A stretch of 24,802 nt of DNA from a virus. The stretch lies in IMG/VR virus record IMGVR_UViG_3300030451_005413, positions 1-24,802 of that record; one strand, written 5' to 3'. The notes beneath the pieces were generated by a model that was not told where the DNA came from, searched no databases, and worked only from the letters and a program-made list of their open reading frames with translations. The translations under genes and the position numbers were made by a program. Positions 22,525-24,802 of this stretch are shown piece by piece (positions within the stretch are counted from its first letter, which is position 1; each line of letters starts with the position of its first letter).

Positions 22525-22576
22525 GATATACATTTCTGGCTATTATTAGCATACAACCCACACAACAGGAGGGAAC
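22521..22576 (+). promoter_or_regulatory. Leader cassette B with hairpin, before the 218-aa gene
   Basis: Same order as cassette A: T tract, ATTTCTGGCT, hairpin GCTA-TTAT-TAGC, CATACAACCC, ACAACAGGAGGGAACATG. Between A and B the hairpin keeps pairing although the fourth pair changes from G-C to A-T and the stem loses one pair. Best embedded promoter guess: TTTTGA, 17 bases, TATTAG. Confidence 0.55.
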
Positions 22577-23233
22577 ATGACCGCGAAAGACCGGTTCATG
22601 GACCTTGACAGCGACCTCTGTGAGGTCGTCACCGCCCGCTATGCGGGCTACCTCATCGACGGCTACGATGCCGTCGGATGGTACCAGCGTGAGGCAGGGG
22701 CGGTCGCCGCCCTTGCCAACCACGTCGGACTTGACCCGGTGTGGCTCGCCGGCCTCACGGCCGCGCTCAGCCCCGTCATCTCTGTCAAGGGGAACGCCTT
22801 ACGCGTTCTCCGGGCCATCCAGGCATGGCAGTCCGGTGCTACCTGGGAAGCCGCCGTGGCGGGGCTTCCCTGCACGCCAGGGTCGGTCAAGACCCATGCC
22901 TTGGCCTTCCTGGCCAAGGGCTGGCAGGGGCTCGGCCCCAAGACCGGCCCGTTCGGTCGAAACCTGTCCGGGCAGGGTGTCCACGTCACCGTGGACACCT
23001 GGATGTGCCAAGCGGCCGGTGTGCCGCACGCATCCGTCGCCCGCTCCTCATCACCGGAGCGGCTGGCATGCGAGGCGGCATGCGCTGCCCTTGCCGATGC
23101 CCTGGACATCCAGCCTGCAGCCGCTCAGGCGGCTGTCTGGTACGGCGTACGCCGTGCCAAGGGTGTGAAGGATAGCCGCGACAGCTTGGCTGAGGTCTTC
23201 GCCGCATGGATGGCGGGGACGTTGGCCCTCTGA
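22577..23233 (+). CDS. Phage protein resembling the DUF7178-type family (218 aa)
   Basis: ATG (22577) follows GGAGGGAAC. The protein is helical. Landmarks are ALSPVISVKGNALRVLRAI (residues 63-81), SVKTHALAFLAKG (103-115), VHVTVDTWMCQAAGVP (135-150) and AAQAAVWYGVRRAKG (182-196). From memory this pattern (ALSP with a following Asn, K..AF, VDTW or VDRW, QA.VW) is shared by uncharacterised phage proteins often labelled DUF7178; the helical layout with an 'aD.W' core recalls HhH-type DNA glycosylases. I cannot confirm either. It has its own leader and terminator upstream and is followed by the repeated three-hairpin leader. Confidence 0.7.
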   Translation: MTAKDRFMDLDSDLCEVVTARYAGYLIDGYDAVGWYQREAGAVAALANHVGLDPVWLAGLTAALSPVISVKGNALRVLRAIQAWQSGATWEAAVAGLPCTPGSVKTHALAFLAKGWQGLGPKTGPFGRNLSGQGVHVTVDTWMCQAAGVPHASVARSSSPERLACEAACAALADALDIQPAAAQAAVWYGVRRAKGVKDSRDSLAEVFAAWMAGTLAL

Positions 23234-23323
23234 CCCAAGGCCGAAACGCCGGCTATGCCGGTGTCGTAGGGTGAGACCCTGCCTGACGATGGCCGTCAGC
23301 AACAACGAAAAGCGAGGTACAAA
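23234..23323 (+). promoter_or_regulatory. Three-hairpin leader repeat, copy 1
   Basis: Hairpins: ACGCCGGC-TAT-GCCGGTGT (23246-23264), AGGGT-GAG-ACCCT (23268-23280) and CTGACG-ATGGC-CGTCAG (23283-23299). Then an unpaired A-rich stretch and GCGAGGTACAAA before the GTG start. Copy 2 is nearly identical, though the flanking genes are unrelated. Confidence 0.75.
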
Positions 23324-23644
23324 GTGGATATCATCAGCACCGTTTATCGTGGCACCTGCCGGGGACTGTTGGAAAGCCGGTTCCATCACGACGTTGGGTA
23401 TTTCCTGCCCTCCGTCGTCGTCATCAAGGGCGATGGCATGGAGGCCGACACATTGGAAGTCTTCAACAGCAACCTACACACCGGACTGCTGGATCGCCTT
23501 CACGCCTGCTGGGCGGGCGAACTCGACACCTGGGGTGTCGAGGTCATCGTCACGTACTCCTCCTTGCTGGGTGCGGACGTCGTCATCGTCACGATGACGG
23601 GCACCTGGGATGGTGAGGGGGAGGTGGCTTATGACGTGCTTTGA
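23324..23644 (+). CDS. Small acidic protein of unknown function (106 aa)
   Basis: The start is GTG (23324), in the context GAGGTACAAAGTGGA shared with two later genes. The protein reads MDIISTVYRGTCRGLLESRF, then alternating strands (YFLPSVVVIKGDGMEADTLE, VEVIVTYSSLLGADVVIVTM) and an acidic end. It looks like a compact alpha-beta protein with no motif I recognise. Its stop overlaps the next gene by 14 bases. Likely a small early or host-takeover protein. Confidence 0.75.
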   Translation: MDIISTVYRGTCRGLLESRFHHDVGYFLPSVVVIKGDGMEADTLEVFNSNLHTGLLDRLHACWAGELDTWGVEVIVTYSSLLGADVVIVTMTGTWDGEGEVAYDVL

Positions 23645-23855
23645 AAGGGCCAGCGATGGCCGCGCCCGTGTGGTCGGGTCTCACGACCCACGCGGGCAGA
23701 TGAACGGCTTTGGGGGCGTGGTGTACACGCTCGCCGTGGGTGAGGCGTGCTACCGCGATGCCCTGTCTGCCCTGGGGCGTCGGCACCGCCGACGTATCGA
23801 AGTAGTCACTGGCCCCTGCACCCATGAGTGTGAGTGGTGCGGAGGCATCGACTGA
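23631..23855 (+). CDS. Small protein with C-terminal Cys cluster (74 aa)
   Basis: ATG (23631) follows GGGGGAGGTGGCTT, which lies within the preceding gene's end. The frame is open further upstream, but without a site. The protein is basic, with GFGGVVYTLAVGEACYRDAL and RRHRRRIEVV, and ends in GPCTHECEWCGGID. The C-x3-C-x2-C cluster may bind zinc together with a nearby His. Family not recognised. It is co-transcribed and translationally coupled with the 106-aa gene. Confidence 0.7.
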   Translation: MTCFERASDGRARVVGSHDPRGQMNGFGGVVYTLAVGEACYRDALSALGRRHRRRIEVVTGPCTHECEWCGGID

Positions 23856-23944
23856 CCAAGGCCGAAACGCCGGCATAGCCGGTGTCGTAGGGTGAGACCC
23901 TGCCTGACGATGGCCGTCAGTAATCATGAAAAGTGAGGTACAAA
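23856..23944 (+). promoter_or_regulatory. Three-hairpin leader repeat, copy 2
   Basis: It keeps all three hairpins of copy 1. The loop of the first hairpin is ATA instead of TAT. Most other differences are in the unpaired stretch before the ribosome-binding region (TAATCAT versus CAACAAC). It ends in GTGAGGTACAAA before a GTG start. Confidence 0.75.
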
Positions 23945-24205
23945 GTGGAAAAGTTCAGCTTTGAGAAGAAGCTCGTCGAGCTTCACGGCGAGGATGTATG
24001 TCAGGCCCTGCGCTTCAAGGCGCAGGTCATCGACACCCTGGCGTCCCTGCCGGGGGGACGCGGCCACGTGTCCGTGTTCCTCGCCGCCTGGACGGAGGGG
24101 GGATGGGAGCACCTGTCCCCCTGGGGACACAGCTACACGACCGGCGCGTGGGGCCTTTTCAAGGCCGCAAACGCCTTCGTGCTTGGGAAGGAGGAGGAGG
24201 TATGA
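23945..24205 (+). CDS. Small protein of unknown function (86 aa)
   Basis: GTG (23945) is chosen because it sits in the repeated GAGGTACAAAGTGGA context. The protein starts MEKFSFEKKLVELHGEDVCQ, continues with a helix (LRFKAQVIDTLASLPGGRGH) and an aromatic second half (WTEGGWEHLSPWGHSYTTGA), and ends in an acidic stretch. Stop and next start overlap as ATGA. No family is recognised. Confidence 0.7.
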   Translation: MEKFSFEKKLVELHGEDVCQALRFKAQVIDTLASLPGGRGHVSVFLAAWTEGGWEHLSPWGHSYTTGAWGLFKAANAFVLGKEEEV

Positions 24206-24387
24206 AGTCCAAGGCATGGAGCCGTGCACGGCTCCACGTCGGGGATAACCCCGGCGGTCGGCGCTTCTTGAAGCGTCACCGGGCACGGTGGGCACGTCGT
24301 CGTGCCCGTCAGGCCCTTGCCTCCGGTCAGTGGGAGATGCTCGCCCCTCGGGAGCGCCTCCCGACGGGAGAGCGTGAGTTGTTCTGA
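24202..24387 (+). CDS. Very basic small protein (61 aa)
   Basis: ATG (24202) overlaps the previous stop (ATGA) and has GGAGGAGGAGGT directly upstream, a strong site. The protein is extremely rich in Arg and Lys (FLKRHRARWARRRARQALAS), which suggests nucleic-acid binding. It is too short to assign. It is coupled to the 86-aa gene. Confidence 0.65.
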   Translation: MKSKAWSRARLHVGDNPGGRRFLKRHRARWARRRARQALASGQWEMLAPRERLPTGERELF

Positions 24388-24424
24388 CCGTAGGCCGAAA
24401 CACCGACTAAAAGCGAGGTACAAA
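24388..24424 (+). promoter_or_regulatory. Short leader repeat, copy 3 (lacks the hairpins)
   Basis: It has AGGCCGAAAC, then ACCGACTAAAAGCGAGGTACAAA before GTG. Both ends match copies 1 and 2, but the roughly 50 bases with the three hairpins are missing, as after an internal deletion. Confidence 0.65.
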
Positions 24425-24718
24425 GTGGAAAACATGAAGTGTATCATGGAACCCCGCCCCATGTGGGGCGAAGAGCCAACCAACGGCGGACGGCCGGTGC
24501 CGTCGTTCTTGGCGACCGTCAAGGCCATAACTGAGGCCGTCATGGCCCACACGGGCATCCCCACCCGCTGCGAGGCGGGCGAGGTCACCATCATCCTCCG
24601 TGAGGAGGGTGAGGTGCCCAGGGTCATGACCCTGGACGACGCGGTCACCGAGTGTGACCTCACGGTCGCACTGTACGTTGACGGGTTTGGCACCGTCAAC
24701 ATGACCAACAACTACTGA
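24425..24718 (+). CDS. Small protein of unknown function (97 aa)
   Basis: GTG (24425) in the GAGGTACAAAGTGGA context gives MENMKCIMEPRPMWGEEPTN. An ATG three codons later is the alternative. The middle is a helix (FLATVKAITEAVMAHTGIPT), followed by strands (EVTIILREEGEVPRVMTLDD, LTVALYVDGFGTVNM). It is probably a small alpha-beta protein. No family is recognised. Confidence 0.7.
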   Translation: MENMKCIMEPRPMWGEEPTNGGRPVPSFLATVKAITEAVMAHTGIPTRCEAGEVTIILREEGEVPRVMTLDDAVTECDLTVALYVDGFGTVNMTNNY

Positions 24719-24734
24719 ACTACTGAACTACTGA
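24711..24734 (+). repeat. ACTACTGA tandem repeat, three copies at the gene end
   Basis: Three perfect ACTACTGA octamers start inside the last codons of the 97-aa gene. The first holds its stop; the others lie in the intergenic gap before the next ribosome-binding site. Confidence 0.85.
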
Positions 24735-24744
24735 GAGGGAAGTT

Positions 24745-24802
24745 ATGACCGATATCGATACCGTCTTCGGGCTCACGTCCGAAGTCGCGAGCCGAGCGGC
24801 TC
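24745..24802 (+). CDS. Start of a further gene (partial, N-terminus only)
   Basis: ATG (24745) follows GAGAGGGAAGTT. The visible residues are MTDIDTVFGLTSEVASRAA and the frame is open to the window end. Nothing can be said about function. Confidence 0.6.
   Translation, partial: MTDIDTVFGLTSEVASRAA

Overview
This window is a piece of a tailed double-stranded DNA phage genome (or a closely related provirus). It is moderately GC-rich, by eye around 60 percent. Two oppositely oriented gene blocks are separated by about 3 kb of DNA with no convincing gene. The left block (1-18951, all minus strand) is a virion morphogenesis module read in the usual order: small genes of unknown function, a triple helix-turn-helix protein, large terminase, portal, zinc-ribbon protein, scaffold, major capsid protein, decoration protein, a head-tail connector candidate, a small basic virion-type protein, an HNH endonuclease, a large tail protein and several unknown tail-region proteins. 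No long tail-tape-measure gene and no sheath or tube gene is visible, which fits a short-tailed phage. The host cannot be named. Sigma70-type promoters and Fur-box and CRP-box look-alikes would fit a Gram-negative host, but this is inference.

Many neighbouring genes in the left block overlap by ATGA or GTGA, so the block is translated as coupled cistrons. I can see four sigma70-like promoters on the minus strand, all with a 17-base spacer: before the 142-aa gene, portal, major capsid and the 121-aa gene. A GC-rich hairpin after the decoration gene could reduce read-through out of the capsid genes.

The central region (18952-22082) is the most unusual part. From left to right it holds: TGTCA/TGACA inverted repeats around an AT-rich tract (a candidate replication origin or multi-operator site); a duplicated 30-base element made of a TTGCA dyad plus a near-consensus Fur box; five tandem GTGTCCC heptamers; a duplicated GTCAACCGGGTTGAC element; a three-way-junction-like fold flanked by direct repeats; four GACATNNATGTC dyads; and a promoter-like sequence overlapping a CRP-like dyad. 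This last element is followed by about 1.19 kb of DNA dense in hairpins, ending exactly at a strong intrinsic terminator. I read that stretch as a large structured non-coding RNA of the GOLLD/ROOL kind, possibly a new family.

The right block (22083-24802, plus strand) holds short genes of mostly unknown function, probably early or host-takeover genes. They carry two kinds of repeated non-coding cassette. One is a terminator followed by a leader with a covarying hairpin, present twice. The other is a leader with three hairpins and the ribosome-binding region GAGGTACAAAGTG, present in two full copies and one short copy before unrelated genes. Repeated leaders like these suggest shared control at the level of RNA processing or translation.
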